Positions 22,077-35,095 of a stretch of 64,000 bases of DNA are shown one piece after another. The stretch is taken from positions 86,129,114-86,193,113 of the forward strand of contig NC_090984.1 in the NCBI RefSeq assembly GCF_041146395.1. The letters are read 5' to 3'. The translations under genes were made by a program, and so were the position numbers. The notes beneath the pieces were generated by a model. That model was not told the DNA's origin and did no database searches. It saw only the letters and a program-made list of their open reading frames with translations. This DNA is from Eulemur rufifrons (taxonomy: Eukaryota > Chordata > Mammalia > Primates > Lemuridae). How positions within the stretch are numbered: position 1 is the stretch's first letter; each line of letters begins with the position of its first letter.

Positions 22077-22869
22077 CAGGGGATATACAAAGGATTTAGT
22101 GGTAAGATGGCTTTTACTAATCACGTCTCACCGAACATAGTGGTTTTACACTTCAAAATTATTCAGTCCCTGTAGCTCAGACATAGGTAACCAAGCCAAA
22201 GTGTATAAGTTAAAAATCATGATTTTAAAAAGAAAAACTCATTTTAGCCCATGACTCCAAAGCAAGAAGTCAATATAATCAACTCAAGGAGTTCATCAGA
22301 GCCACCAATAAATTGTTCCCTTCTTGGCATATAGCGTTAGGGTCTTCTCCAGATGGGGCTTGGGTCTGTCCCAGAGACGTGCCAACCCTGGCACATCTAC
22401 ACTGGCAATCTCTCTGGTTCCATCTCAGACTATTAAACAGTCGAGGTCACTCTGCAAGGCACGGCCTGTAAATTTCCAGCTCCCAGCCCAAACATGCACA
22501 AAGTGGCATGTGTATGTCTCCAGCCAGATTTCACTGCCATGGGAGGTGAGGGGATCTAAGGCAGAGGTTGGTCTTTAAAAGGCCTGGAAAAATTTATGGC
22601 TCAATTTAAAACCACTTGTAGTTTATCAATACAGCGGAAATGAAATTGCAAGCTTCAGGGCATGAGCCGATTTTCTGTGAGAATGAAAGAGAAGCCTGTC
22701 CTCCTAGCCAGTCTTTCATGACAGCAGAATCTTTCCCCAAATCTCATAGATTTTGCAACAGTGCAATGATTAAACAAAATTTATAAGTGGTGTCAAGGCT
22801 GCCTTTCTTATCCTTGGCTAATTGGAGGGTCCAGGAGCCTCTTGGACAGCTCAATGAAGAAATAGAACA
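22077..22869. other. Single-copy sequence
   Basis: No repeat or gene recognised. An AT-rich, repeat-free part lies at 22600-22800. Confidence 0.45.
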
Positions 22870-23000
22870 GTAGAAATAGAGAGCCCTGGGCCCCATGTGG
22901 ATTTAGTTTCACACTTGACCATTTACCTGCATGACCTTTGCCAAGGCACCTATCTGCTCTTCGTGTAACAGATAAAGGAAGTGAAATAGAAGATCCCTCA
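22870..23000 (+). repeat. MIR fragment
   Basis: 'gatttagtttcacacttgaccatttacctgcatgacctttgccaaggcacctatctgctcttcgtgtaacag' follows sense MIR. Confidence 0.65.
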
Positions 23001-23154
23001 TCAAATGTTCATTAGTTCTCCATTGGTGTAGAGGAGTCTAATTTGCAAGCTTCATGAACAAGTACCTTGAACCACATTGGTAGGTTTCTCTATGTATAAT
23101 GTAGGCTCTGGAAAATAGATGTACCTGACCAGAATTGCACGTTTTCATTTAGGT

Positions 23155-23500
23155 AGTGCTTATGGCTGCTGGGAACAGACCTGACTACAGTGGCTTAAAC
23201 ATACAGGATTTATTTCTCCCACATATTGAGAAAAGTCTGGAGCTAAATAGATACTGGCCTTAGCTCAACAATACAAAAGATAGTAGAGCTGAGGTCTCTG
23301 TGATTTGCTTGGGCTTTTGCCTCATTGTCTCAGGATGGCTGCTGGAGCTCCAACCATTACAATCTGGATTTCAGGCAGCAGAAAGGGTGGAAGGGAAAAA
23401 AGAATTCTATTGGAAGTCTTCATTGCTATTCACTTTATGGCTTCAGTAACCTGACGTGGAAGAGGGAGATTGGATAGGAAGCCAGCAGTTTCTTTCTCAA
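23155..23500. repeat. Unassigned ancient interspersed repeat
   Basis: 'ggctgctgggaacagacctgac...gtggcttaaacatacaggatttatttctcccaca' and 'tctcaggatggctgctggagctccaaccattaca' resemble a medium-copy mammalian repeat whose name I cannot recall. Internal order is consistent with one insertion. Confidence 0.4.
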
Positions 23501-24058
23501 TGGACAACCAACAATTCAGTAGCATGGGAAGATATGAATCCAGTTGCAAGGTTCATGTAAACTGAACTTGTGTGTGATCTGATCAAACTTTTCTCCATCT
23601 ATGTGCATTTACTCCTTACTCCTCAGATTATTTATCTAAACAGCCCTTTTGCTTAAGGTTGGGAGTTATATCTTATCTGCTCTCTGATTAGCAAAGCCCT
23701 TGACTCATACTAGGTTTTAAAAAAGACATTCTTTGAATCGAATTGCTTGATGTATGGGAACTGAATTAGATGCTTGGTAACAGAAATATTTACACAAATA
23801 CTATATGAAACAATTGCCAATATTCTCAATTGTTTTAGGCTGACAGAAAAATTACCAGGGAGATATATCTTCTTATTATTCTGTAGGACATTGCTTGAAT
23901 GAGGGAATAAAACCAAAGTTTTCTACTCAGCCATCCATACCCCAAAAGGGCCTCTTATTTTGTAAAACTCTCTCCCTCCTTTATTTAAAAGTGAAGGTTA
24001 CTGTCAGTCAACAATAACACCTACCGGGTACTGTGCAAGTCAAGAATCTACTGGTGAT
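23501..24058. other. Single-copy sequence, nothing recognised
   Basis: AT-rich. No gene, RNA or repeat signal seen. Confidence 0.45.
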
Positions 24059-24215
24059 TTCTGATCCTGACTGCAAATCGGAATCACCTGGGCAGCTGCT
24101 GTGAAATACACATTCCCAGGGGTCTGCCCCAGCAATTCGGATCCAGCGAGTCTGGGATGGTGTTGCAGAGTCTGTAATCGTATAAAGCACTCCAGATAAT
24201 TCCGATGTGCTGCCA
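24059..24215 (-). repeat. MER5A hAT-Charlie MITE
   Basis: 'tgactgcaaatcggaatcacctgggcagctgctgtgaaatacacattcccaggggtctgccccagcaattcggatccagcgagtctggg' follows antisense MER5A nearly end to end. Confidence 0.85.
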
Positions 24216-24579
24216 CATAGAGAAATCCCCGAGGCAGAGACGTCCCTTCTTTGTACCACTGCCACTCCGTCTGGAGAGTCCTGTCCTCTGCCCTGCTTAG
24301 GCCAGCGTGGCGTGGCAAGGCCCGACTGTTCTAACTGTGAAGACAATGGGTGTGACCAGGAGGCCTGAACAGTTTGGCCCTGTTCGTGGGGCTCTGCTGA
24401 GCTCTGGGTCACTTCATGTTGCCAGCGCGGGGAACTCTTTTCCCCTCAAGCTGTGACCATGTTCATTCATGGTCCTCCCTTCTGTGGCCAGTCAGAGAGA
24501 TGACATGTGGCCGTCTCTCTTGGTTGCCATGCGTTCAGTCCCATCTCACAATGGGCACTTGGTCTGGAGCTATCCTGGG

Positions 24580-24930
24580 CATTTGAAAGTGACATTGCTA
24601 TTTCCTACAATCTAAGACTCGTGAATCATTTCCAGCCAAAGGTAAAAATTTACATTTCAATGATCAGCAAGTTTTAGTACATTTAAGAAATTGGCCAGAG
24701 ATGCTCAGCCCCCATGCACAGGTTTTGCTAATGAATTTGGCAGAGAGAAATTGCATTCCTAGGCTAAGTATTAGAACAAAAAGGACCTGTTTTCCGATGT
24801 AATGAATTGCTGAGAAATTATTCAAAATGTGACTTAAAAAGCCTCTTGCCAGCGAGCTCAATTCTCTGAGCCATGAATTAGATAAAGGGCTTTTATAAAC
24901 CCACAGAGGGAAACCCTCTGAGGATTTATG
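24580..24930. promoter_or_regulatory. Candidate conserved non-coding block
   Basis: About 350 bp of repeat-free, AT-rich sequence with isolated retained CpGs and repeated ATTA/AATT cores ('ttttgctaatgaatttgg', 'gtaatgaattgctgagaaattattc', 'gagccatgaattagataaagg'). The character is typical of deeply conserved enhancers. Conservation cannot be tested from one sequence. Confidence 0.22.
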
Positions 24931-26444
24931 TGGGTGAGGCGAGAATGTCTGTCCAGTGCTGCCGCCTCCTCCCTAGTGCTTGTGCAGGACGAAGGAGGCT
25001 CAGGGATCTTGCATACAAATGCCACAGCCCACTGGAGCCGTGGCAAGGGTGGGTGCAGCAGTGCTCACACTGCACCCTGGCCCAGGCTCAGCGCTGCAGC
25101 TCCCCACGGCAGACACCTGCCTGGGCCCTGCTCGGGGAGCCAGAGCTGCAGGAGAGGAGTTGTCAAGAGGACAGGGAAGGCCTCCCTCCAAGCTCCTAAA
25201 GAAGCATCCTCCTAAACAGACAATATCTTCCTAAGAAAAACATTCCTAAATATCTTTCTGAAGATATTATCCCTGTGTCCACTCTCTAACACTAATTTGG
25301 ATAGGAAGACCTGAGCCTCTCATGACACTGAGACTTACAGCTCTTGCGTGTATAGGGAGGAATGTTTAGAGATGGTTTCATAGAAATGAAGCCCCGCGTA
25401 ACAGGAACAGAATTCCTTTCACAAATAGAGCTTTGAGATTGAAGGATGTGGTGACCAACGAAGAAGGTAGCAGGCAGTAATAGAACTTCATGGTGTCCTT
25501 TAAGCAAGCTTTCCCTACAGACAAGGGCACTCACGGGCACACAGAGCTATTCAGTGCATTGACATTTTTCCCCCACCTAACTGTTCTCTGGCATAAGAGA
25601 TACAAACTCTATTCCTTGCCTTGTTTAACCTTGATTACCTATTACGCTACCCTGCTTGCCTGACCCAGGCATAGCTCAGATTTGACTTTGCGTCATGCCC
25701 GCTGCCCACTCCGGCTGCGTGTGCCCTTGGACTGCCAGCTTGGAGCCCTGGACTGACTCCCACTAACTACTTGGGCATGAGGACAACCTGGATGTGACAT
25801 CTGTCAGCCCAATGATAGCCAAGATAGTCTGGTAATACCTACTTTGTCTGATCCCCAAGAGGTTCCAAAAACTATTTAGCAATCTCATATGACTAGCAGC
25901 CACGGAGGCCACAAGGAATTTCCTCTATAATCTTTTACATTCTGTTTGAGAAGGAAATAAGCACATAAGGGGCAAGAGCATTTTGTTAATATTAGAGCCA
26001 GAAAGAGACAATGGGCGAGAATGTCGCAGCTCATTGCACCAAGCTGCCCTAGTATAAAAACTAAAAAAGATAACCAAAACACCAAAATGCCCTTCCTGGA
26101 TAGTCACTGGGCCTGGAGATGTCATCATTCTGGGGATGAAGCCCCCCATGTTTCTACTTTCAATAACTGTTTTCACAAAGTTCAAGGAAGTACAGACCTA
26201 GGAACTCACATCGCTTCCTGAGAGCTGGAAGGCAGACTGACATTAATAAGAGTTTTGGTGGATCCTGGAGGTCTGGCCTGGAAGCTGGTTGGCACAGTTG
26301 GTTAGGACCCTGTAGCAAGCTGATTAAGTTTGCCTTGCCAGATGGGCCAGCCAGCATTCTCCCCATCTGTGGCTACACTCATCACCCCTAGTTTTCTGTA
26401 TGGTCACGCTAGGACAGATGAGTGTGTGTTTATGTCATTCCTCC
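24931..26444. other. Single-copy; GC-rich at 25020-25160
   Basis: 25020-25160 is GC-rich with only a few CpGs. Four overlapping ORFs of 63-95 codons in three frames and both strands are a by-product of that composition. No gene signature and no repeat recognised. Confidence 0.45.
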
Positions 26445-26560
26445 TTGGATTCAATATGTCTGTACTGAGTACAATGCCCAGCATTGGAGTAGGTCCTCTG
26501 AGATATAAAAATAAGTGTAAGTTTATATAAACTAGTTGAGAATTGCTTCAAATTTACCAT
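26445..26560 (-). repeat. L2 LINE 3' end (antisense)
   Basis: 'tcaatatgtctgtactgagtacaatgcccagcattggagtaggtcctctgagatataaaaataag' is a diverged antisense L2 tail. Confidence 0.6.
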
Positions 26561-27699
26561 TTTCTTTTTCCTCTTCATTCTAAGTCTCTCATAGCTGGTA
26601 TCTTTATCTGGAAAACTCATCCCCAAGTGTCTCAGCCATTGTGATCCAAGCAGCAAGGTCTAAGCCGTTATACACCCTCCAGTCATTGGAATCTGGGATC
26701 TGCCTGGCAACTGCATGCCCTGGATCAAAGCCATGACCAACCACCCAGTCTTCATGACTGTGCTATTATTGTCTTTGTTCCTTGATTTGTGCCCAGAGAT
26801 TTCTTCTGGGTGTGAAGTTTTGCTTTCAGTGCTAAACCACTTCTCTGAGGTTTGGAGAGTTCACCTAGTTTTTTGCAGTACCTGTTCTTGAGCGATGAAC
26901 ACCGATCTCTCTGTAAGCACCATTGCTGAGTGGGGTCCTTCCCCACACTCAGGCCACCTCTTGACTTGCACACCGTCTGCTGCCTTGCCCTAATGACCAC
27001 ACCAGGGACAGTTGGCTACTGATGCCATAGGTAAAAGCTAGCACACCATTTACCATTTGGATGACTAGCCAAAGATCCTTCATGGTCCACCTTTGGTCTT
27101 AACCAGGCCCTGGCCTCTTCTCTCTAACTGAGGTCTCTGTGTGAATTGGAGCTGAAATGCCCAAGACACAAAAACTTGTGGAAGACAAACTCTAGCACCC
27201 TTTTTATGCTAGTTGTCAGTACCATTCCTTTCCCATTACAGATAGCATCCAGTGTCACGATCTCTCAAAGCACTTCCTAAATCAGGACTAATATTTCACT
27301 TTCTATGTCATTATTCCCCCAAAGTTTCAAACCCAACTGTCTCATCAGTTTAAAGCAAAGAATTTTCAAGTTACCCATTTCTATATAGCCTCAATCTTCC
27401 CATTCATGCACCTCTTGGTTGAAAAGCCAGAAGTTTAGAAAAGAAGTTAGAGGAATGAGAGACCTGTATAAATAATATTATAAGTGATAGCCGTAAGTTA
27501 ATTAGCTATAAAATGTACTTAGCTGAAAAATATAGTAAGATGAAAAGGATACAACCTAGAAAGCATCCAAAAAGTTGAAAGTAACACATTATTTGTCCTT
27601 CTAATTTGTAAAGTCCTGGAACTGCCTGCAGTAAATGCCTGTTATCTTTTCTTGCTAAGTATGCTGTCTTCTGGTGGTAAGACCCCTCTGCTTTTTTTC
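26561..27699. other. Single-copy sequence, nothing recognised
   Basis: No confident repeat. ORFs up to 82 codons without signature. Confidence 0.45.
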
Positions 27700-28085
27700 G
27701 TTCTCTTCCCAAGCTCTGCTGAGGCAGCACCGCTGACTACAATGGTGGCATGTGGACCAGGCCTTGCTAATCAGAACACTCCATTCCCCTGCCATGGGAT
27801 AAGTTCAGAGATGAGCTAATGACCTAAGCCTGAAAAATCAGGGACAGCCCATTTTTGGGTAATAATGCTATCATTACGGACTATGGCAACCTTCGTTTGC
27901 TGAGAACCATTTTGTCCACCATGCATAGAAATCCTGCTACAGTGGAGGAGAGCAAGGTCTCAGGATGCAACAGAACATATTTCTGATGACACCACTTGAC
28001 CTAGCCATGCCTGAAGCTCCATGTCCCATGAACTAATCAGTGGCATGAAAAAATAAATTATGCTTTCATTGAGTTAGCTTGAGTT
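27700..28085 (+). repeat. Unassigned interspersed repeat
   Basis: 'tggaccaggccttgctaatcagaacactccattcccctgcc' and the 3' end 'aaaaaataaattatgctttcattgagttagcttgagtt' resemble a common mammalian repeat with an AATAAA-type end. The class is not assigned. Confidence 0.35.
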
Positions 28086-28104
28086 AAATTTCTCTCCATT
28101 TAAA

Positions 28105-28325
28105 TGAAAGCTACAGGTATGCATGGTCATACAGAGTGACATAATAAACACTGGAGACTCAGAAGGGGGAGGCTGAGTGGGGGTGAGGGATGAAAATTTA
28201 GTGTTGGGCACAATGTACACTATTCAGGTGACAGATACACTGAAAGTCCAGACTTCACCACTATACAATTCATCCATGTAACAAAAAACCATTTGTACTT
28301 CCTAAATTTATTGAAATTTTTTTAA
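28105..28325 (+). mobile_element. L1 3' end (L1PB/L1MA-type), 5' truncated
   Basis: 'ggaggctgagtgggggtgagggatgaaaattt', 'gggcacaatgtacactattcaggtgacagatacactgaaagtccagacttcaccac' and 'catccatgtaacaaaaaacc' follow the sense 3' UTR of relatively young primate-type L1. The tail ends in a T/A-rich stretch rather than a clean poly(A). No clear target duplication seen. Confidence 0.85.
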
Positions 28326-30102
28326 ATAGTCAAAAAATTCCTGACAACTATCTGCCTTCTCTTGAGGAATGGTGAGGATTTAGCCAGGGACACAGTGAAA
28401 TTATGGGGGAGACAAGTGGTAGGTGTTCACATATCCAATAAATGGTGAGGACCCTTGTAGTGAGTAACACGCAAACCAAGCTCACAGCATCGAGCAGAGT
28501 TTGGCTTTGGTAAGTATTTCTTCTCTTTCAGAGGGAGTTTGACATTTGAAAATTCAAGATTTATTTTACCATAGAGTCCCAGATAGTTATGACATGAAAA
28601 CCACAGTTCTCAAACATGCTGGCTGAAGTCATTGGAAATCACTGCGTGATCAGGCAGACTTGAGGGAAACCCAGCTGTTTTTAAAGCTTTTGGAACTAAA
28701 GTACCATGAATCAAATGACAAATCTCTCTGCCCTTCTACTTTGTCATGAAAATACTAAGTGCTGAACTTTATCATCACATGAACGCATCATGATACGTAA
28801 TTTATTCTGGGACTGGGATAATTTGCAGGCACTATCCATTGGCAGCATAGAACAGACAAAGTAAAAGTGATAGTGGCTTGACCAGGGCAGGAGCTTGTGC
28901 CTCTCTCAGTGAAAGTGGTCTGAAAGCAGCCTGACCAGAGCTGCTCTGGGGGCTCCCTAAGTCATCAGAGACCCAGGTCCCTCCCTGGGGCACTGAGATA
29001 GATTCTTGAATCCCAGTTGTCTTATCCATGCCCTAGGCAGCTAGATAGATGTAAGGACCAAGAGCTCATCCCTCCTTTTACAGAGACGTCCCAGAAGTCA
29101 CATGGAACTCTAGGGCTGAAACTTAGTCACACAGTCACAGTCACTTTATGGTCTGGTGAAAGTAGTCTTTCAACTGGGTGGCAATATGAGCAGCTAAGAA
29201 CCAGGGATCGTATTACTAAGGAAAAGGGCAGAATGGGTGTTTGGGGGTAACTAGCAGTCTGTGTGTTGAGGAGGTGCAACAGGACGGGGATAGGAATTCA
29301 AGGATCCTGAATCTGTCAAGGCTGAAAGATATCAGTGCTTCCTAAACTTGATATGTCTGGCCTCGTTCTTCTTTGAAAGACTTTGTGTTCCAGCTTTCTC
29401 TGCCTTATCTTTCATAAAAATCAAGTCCCCAAAATGCGCACACTAGACATTTCCATTACCCATGCCTTTTTATTCATTATATCAGTTAGGCTGTTCATAT
29501 GTTTGCTGATAATAACTCTAAGTCAAGATTTTAATAATAAACATGAAATATGAATATATTATTTTCTCTCTTACTGTGCATATTTTCTCGTTCTTCCCTC
29601 TCTGAAAAAATGAAAACAAAACAATCATAGCTCTTAGACGCAATACAATTTTATGTAGTTTAAATATTTGGATGATGGCAGAAAGAGGAATAATGCAGTT
29701 TGGAGGAGGGAGACTTACAGTTATTTCTCAATCATTTATTGTTTATCAGCCTCCCACCACCACCTCCCCACTTCTCTGAAGCCGTCCAAAATCTAAAAGG
29801 CACCTTATGGGTATGAGGGTGGTGGGCCGGGGAGTCCCTGCGTGGAACTGTGTATGGATTCTAGCATGTGGCTGTTTGACTGGCAGACAGATTGGTGAGT
29901 AGGTGAGTTGATTGGTGAGATAAAGAAGGATTAAAGAGTTTATAGAGACCTCCAGTCAAGATGTCACAATGCCTTCATACTTTGATGTACGCATGTGCAA
30001 AACATGGCAAAAATGGGTTTATTTACATAAATCATATAAAATTGCTGATATTTGACCATTTTGCCAGCAAACTAGCCATTTCATATGATTCAGTCTAATA
30101 AT
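28326..30102. other. Mostly single-copy sequence
   Basis: A faint antisense MIR is possible at about 29060-29150. Otherwise nothing is recognised. Confidence 0.4.
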
Positions 30103-30127
30103 GGAGAGAGAGAGAGAGAGAGAGAGA
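30103..30127 (+). repeat. (AG)n microsatellite
   Basis: About twelve uninterrupted GA units. Confidence 0.95.
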
Positions 30128-30559
30128 CCGAGTGAGCACCAAAAGGACATAGGCAGGATCAATAACAAGATAAACGTAACTCAAGACCAGATTTGGAAAA
30201 GAATCACAAAGTGATGACAGAGGTTGAAACTACCAGCCTACAGGGGCTCTCAGTCATGCATAGGAGTTTGGCTCTTGTTGGGTAATGAGGACTCCACATG
30301 CTCCATGTGAGATCCCTAAAGCTCCCTGCTTGAATTAGTGGAGCTGCTCTGATCCTGTTTGGGGCAATGGCTCCTGATAAGCTGTAGGTGTAGAGAGATA
30401 GGAAGACGCAGACATAGTCTCTCCACCTGGAGCCAAACTAAGCCACTGGCTGGTTAGGTAAATCTGCATATCACCAATATCACATCAAGACAGGAAAACG
30501 GAACTTTAGTTATATGACCAGATCTGGGAGCTAAATAATGACATCCATCAACTGCTGCA

Positions 30560-32650
30560 CAAGGGAAATTGAGCATAGAGGGAGAAAGAGAATGAAAAAC
30601 ACTGAAAATTGACCTGTAAACCCAAATTCCAAAACATGTAACGAAATTTAATACTAAAAAAGATAGCCAAGTTTTGAATCTTTAACATGAATTTATTTTA
30701 GAGGAAATGAATTTTTAAATAAAAGTTTTATAAATACTTTACAGCATTAAACAAAACTAAGGATAAATTAAACAAGAATGGGAAAAGAATTAGAAAATTT
30801 CAAAATCAAAAAAATAGTCATCAAAATAAAAATTTAATAGATGCAGTTTACTCTAGATTGGAATGAATGAAGAGACAATTAGCAAATTAATAATTCATCC
30901 TCTAGGACATAGCACACAGAGAAAAAGAGTTTAAAGTTGTGTGAATGAACAATTAAAAAATATGGGATAAACTAAAAGTCTCCAACATATATCTAATAGA
31001 AATTCTAGAAAAAGAGATGGGAAAGAATAATAAAGAGCAATTGTTTGAAGAGATAATAACTTTGACTTCCAGTTAAAAATGTATTTACTTCTGCTTCTTG
31101 CCAAGATTTTACTAACATGACAGTAAAAAAACAAAAAGGACATAAATCTATAAAGTCATAGGTAGGATAAAAGAAAAGATACAAAACTTCAGAAGCTGGA
31201 AAGTAAATAAACACATTAAAGCAGATTTGGCAGGTGAAAACCTAAACCTAATCCACAAAGGGAGAAGTCAACAATAACCAATATGACTTATACCTCGAAG
31301 CACAAGAATGGTTCAGAAATTGGAGGATTGAGTTCCTCTAAAAGGAGAATTTGTTGGAAGTCTTCATAAGAAGCAGTAAAATACCTAGATCCCCTCTTTC
31401 ACCAGGCACAGCTAAGTGACCACCTCTCCTCACTCCCTGGTAGAGGACAGGAGTTTTGCTTTTTGAGGTGAAGAGGTTGTACTGAGGGGCTCTGGACTCA
31501 GGGAAAATAGGCACAGATGAAATAGTTCAAGTACAATTCCAAGTACTGAGGAAAATATATTTCTACATAGAAAGGGCCCATCAAATTCCCTCCAAAAAGA
31601 AAAAGACCTACATCAATGTATGTTATTTTGAAATTTCTCAGTCCTGGAGATTAAGAGGAGATCCTAATATATTTCAAATACTATTTCTAAAAGTTCAAGC
31701 ACAAAGTAGCAAGAATAAGAAGTTTAAACTGCTGAAAAGCAAATTCTGAGCAAATGATTTCCACTCTAGAAATTTATACCCATACAAACTATCAATCAAG
31801 TGTGAGGGTGAAATATAGACCTTGCATTTAAGACATGCAAAGTCTCAAAAAATTTATCTTTTGTGCACATTTCCTCAGAAAACTACTAGAGGAGATGCTC
31901 CATCAACATCAGAGCATAATCCAAAAAGGAGGAAGGCATAAGATCCAGGAAACAGTGGATTCAGTTAGAAAGGAGAAGAAGGGAATCAGGATGATTAAGG
32001 GAGATTCCTAGGTTATAGTTGTGCAGTCAACCTGGGAAGGAACTAGGAGATACCTCTCCAGGAGAGATATCTACAAGAAATAAATAAAACTGATAGATTA
32101 TCAGACATGTCTGATCATATAAAAAGGTGTTTTATAGTTGGATTCATGCTAGGTACATAAAAATCTAAGTGAATAAAAAAAATAAGACAATCATATAAGG
32201 AAAATGAAATTTTTAAAAGAAAAAATATAATGACAGTACCATGCATGGCTCAGTTCTGAATAATATTTTAATACTTATAATAGTGTAAATGCTTAGTATG
32301 GTCTAACTAAAAATGTAATATAACTATATTGGAAGGAGGGAGATTGTAAAATGTGTATTCGTGGGCAAGGGTTTAAAGGGGTAAATTCTTATCCTTCATG
32401 TTAGGAAGTCAGTAGATAGAACTAAAACTAAAAAATCAAGAAATAGTAATATACAGTGTTATTTTCAATAATGTAAGTAAATTCTAGAAGAAACAACTAA
32501 AATATTTAAAAATGGAAAGAGCCTGCTTCAAAGGAGTAACAAAACCAGGATTGGAGAAAGATGAGGCAGGAATTTGCTGGTTTTACATAAATTTTTTATT
32601 TTTAAAATTATGTGCATGTATTTTTTACTTAGATAAAAATTGAATTGAAA
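30560..32650 (+). mobile_element. L1ME/HAL1-type LINE, 3' part
   Basis: A long A-rich sense-strand stretch. 'aaattctgagcaaatgatttccactctagaaatttatacccatac...caagtgtgagggtgaaatatagacc', 'agacatgcaaagtctcaaaaaatttatc', 'actactagaggagatgctccatcaacatc' and 'gaggaaggcataagatccaggaaacagtgg' follow the old L1ME/HAL1 consensus in order. Frames are destroyed, so no ORF is listed. The upstream 30130-30560 may belong to the same element but is too diverged to say. Confidence 0.75.
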
Positions 32651-34040
32651 AATCAAAGACAATAGCTGAAAATATTTCTTAAGTCCTCAGATGATGAAAA
32701 CTCGAAGTACTCAATAGGATAAATGAAAATAAATCTATTCCTAGACATGTTATAGCAAAATAGCAGAATGTGAAGGATAAAGAGAAAGCTACCAAAGCGA
32801 AGGAATAAAAGTTAGACTGACAGCAGGTTTCTCTTTAGAAGAAGAAACTTTGGACTCTTCAGAAACAATAGGCAGAACACTATGGAGATATGATTTCAAA
32901 GTGTTGAGGGTGAAAAACACTGTCAACTTATAATTTTACACCTATTAAACTATCATGAAGGAATTAAATTAAGACATTTTTAAATAAATAAAATCTAATG
33001 GGATACATCAATCACAGATGCTCAGTAAACGAACCATTAGATAGGCTTCAACAAAAACAAAAGTGAATTTACAGGAACAGAATGGAAAAATTGATGAGTT
33101 GTAAATTTCATTAAACATTAGCTATTTATTTTAAAAATTATTAATTTTTTGTGCTTTTAAAATAAGGTAAAAGTAAAACTCGAGGAAAAATAACATGATG
33201 GAAGAAGTGTTAATGAGTAGTTAAAACTTATTCAGGTTCTTACAGTAGGAAAAGAAGAGAAACACTAACACAGGTATACATTTTAAAAACTCAAGCGTAG
33301 CCATCAAAAGAATAGGAAGAGTGATGCCTGTATCTTGCTGGAATATAAGTTTGTACAACTTTAAAAAGCAAGTTGGCAATGTCTAATAAAGTTGAAGCCA
33401 CACAAACTCTATTACCCAGCAATTCCACTTAAACGTAGACCCCACAGAAACACTCAAAACATGTGCAAGAAATGTGTGCAAGAATTGCCACATTGTGATG
33501 TGAAGAGTTAGAAGCAAATAAATGTCCATCAAAGAAGAATGGTTAAATAAATCGTTAATGGTTAAACAAATTTATTCATTCAATAAAATTTTATACAGCA
33601 AGGAAATGAATGGCCTTAACTAGAACCACATGTATAAACTGCATAACTCTAAAAAAATGTTGAATACAAAAAAATTGACAGAATATGCTCAAAGTAATGC
33701 AATTATATGCAGTTTGAAAACATACAAAACATTACAGCCCTATGTTACTTATCTGTAGTAAAAGTATGAAAATTGCTTGAGAAATATAAACACAATTCAG
33801 GATAGAGTTTCCCTTTGAGGAGGGAAGAAAGAGAATGGAATTTATGAGAGGTAGTTACATGACTTCAACTATGTATGTAATTTTTTCTCGTTTTATTGTT
33901 GAACATGAAGTAGTTGAGAAAAATCTTAAAATTTATTAAACTTGGGTGGTGAGAACACACGTGTCCATTTCATTGTTCCTTATGCTTCTCTGTATGTTTA
34001 AAATATTTCATAATTTTAATAACTTTTAAGTTTGTTTTTG
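32651..34040 (+). mobile_element. Second old L1M LINE fragment
   Basis: 'gaagaagaaactttggactcttcagaaacaataggcag...agatatgatttcaaagtgttgagggtgaaaaacactgtcaac' repeats an L1 region already passed in the preceding fragment, so this is a separate element. It continues with 'ttacccagcaattccacttaaacgtagac', 'aaataaatgtccatcaaagaagaatgg' and the tail 'acttgggtggtgagaacacacgtgtccatttcattgttcc'. Same strand as its neighbour. Confidence 0.78.
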
Positions 34041-34174
34041 CTCAGGGGCACCAGGCCCCAACTAAAAATAATATTTAAAAAAGAAACGGACCCAGGAGCC
34101 CAAGAGAAGGAGTAACAAGAAAAAATTATACTGGAGTTAGCATCACACTATTTCATAAAATCAAGAATGCTGCC

Positions 34175-34255
34175 GTCTTATCCATTGGCATGTTGATACC
34201 ATGTCTACCATGTAGTTGTGCTTAATAAATATTGATTGAATGAGTAGATTAAATG
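34175..34255 (+). repeat. L2 LINE 3' tail
   Basis: 'taccatgtagttgtgcttaataaatattgattgaatgagtag' is the sense L2 terminus. Confidence 0.65.
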
Positions 34256-34329
34256 AAGATATGTTAGGAGTAAGAAAAATAAAACACACAAGAAGTTGGG
34301 AGGGGGCCGGGAATGTCTATAAACTAGAG

Positions 34330-34760
34330 CAGTGGCCTTTGAACACTTTTGTTCACATAACACCTAAAATAATTTTAAAAATCTGTGTAACCCCTTGCAC
34401 ATTTTTAGATTGATGCCACAAAAAAATTATCATAGGTTAGTTAGTTACAAAGGGTGTGATTTCCAGCATATTGTTAACTACTGACATTGAAAAAACTTTT
34501 ACATTGACCTTTTAAAAATATCCAAAGGAAACTAAATACTAATCTCATATACATTTTCCACTTAAAAAATGGATGTCCTATCACCTCAAAAGATATGTAA
34601 AGATAAATGTAAATATGAGAAAAATATATAAGCTCAGCTTTAAAAATTGTAAATTTTATATAATTTCTTTTTCTCTTTCAACTTTCCCCCAAAGAAATTT
34701 ATCTTAATGTAATATTTTTGCTTAAAAGTCTTATATATTATTCCATTGTACTTTGCAACA
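34330..34760. repeat. Unassigned AT-rich repeat, possibly hAT-derived
   Basis: 'cagtggcctttgaacacttttgttcacataacacctaaaataa...gtgtaaccccttgcaca' resembles the end of a common DNA-transposon-like repeat. The family is not assigned. Confidence 0.3.
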
Positions 34761-35095
34761 AAAATGCATACGTATATGTATGTCTGTGTGAATTTAATTT
34801 TTTAATTCCCTGTGACCAAGTCTTTAAATGATAAAATTTCTTCCATATTTGTAATCATTATAAATGTTAGAAATATTAAGTTAATAAAAATAAGAATATG
34901 TTAGTAAGTTTAATAATTATTAAATATCAATGTAAATTTTTATTTAAAATATATCTTTTAATGTGAATAGGGAATTTAAATTTTTTAACATATTCATTTG
35001 TCAGTACATGCATGTACTTATTGCTAAAATAAATTAGGGTTTGACAACAATTGTATTCCCATTTTTATTGACATAAACTGAGAAACCAGATTGAG
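34761..35095. other. AT-rich unclassified stretch
   Basis: Very AT-rich. No feature recognised. Confidence 0.4.

Noticed and set aside
22070..22083. Partial CTCF-like core 'cccaccagggga'
   Set aside because: It matches only the central part of the motif and overlaps the LTR target duplication. Such partial hits are frequent by chance.
24008..24412. 134-codon minus-strand ORF
   Set aside because: It runs across a MER5A transposon fossil. The open frame is incidental.
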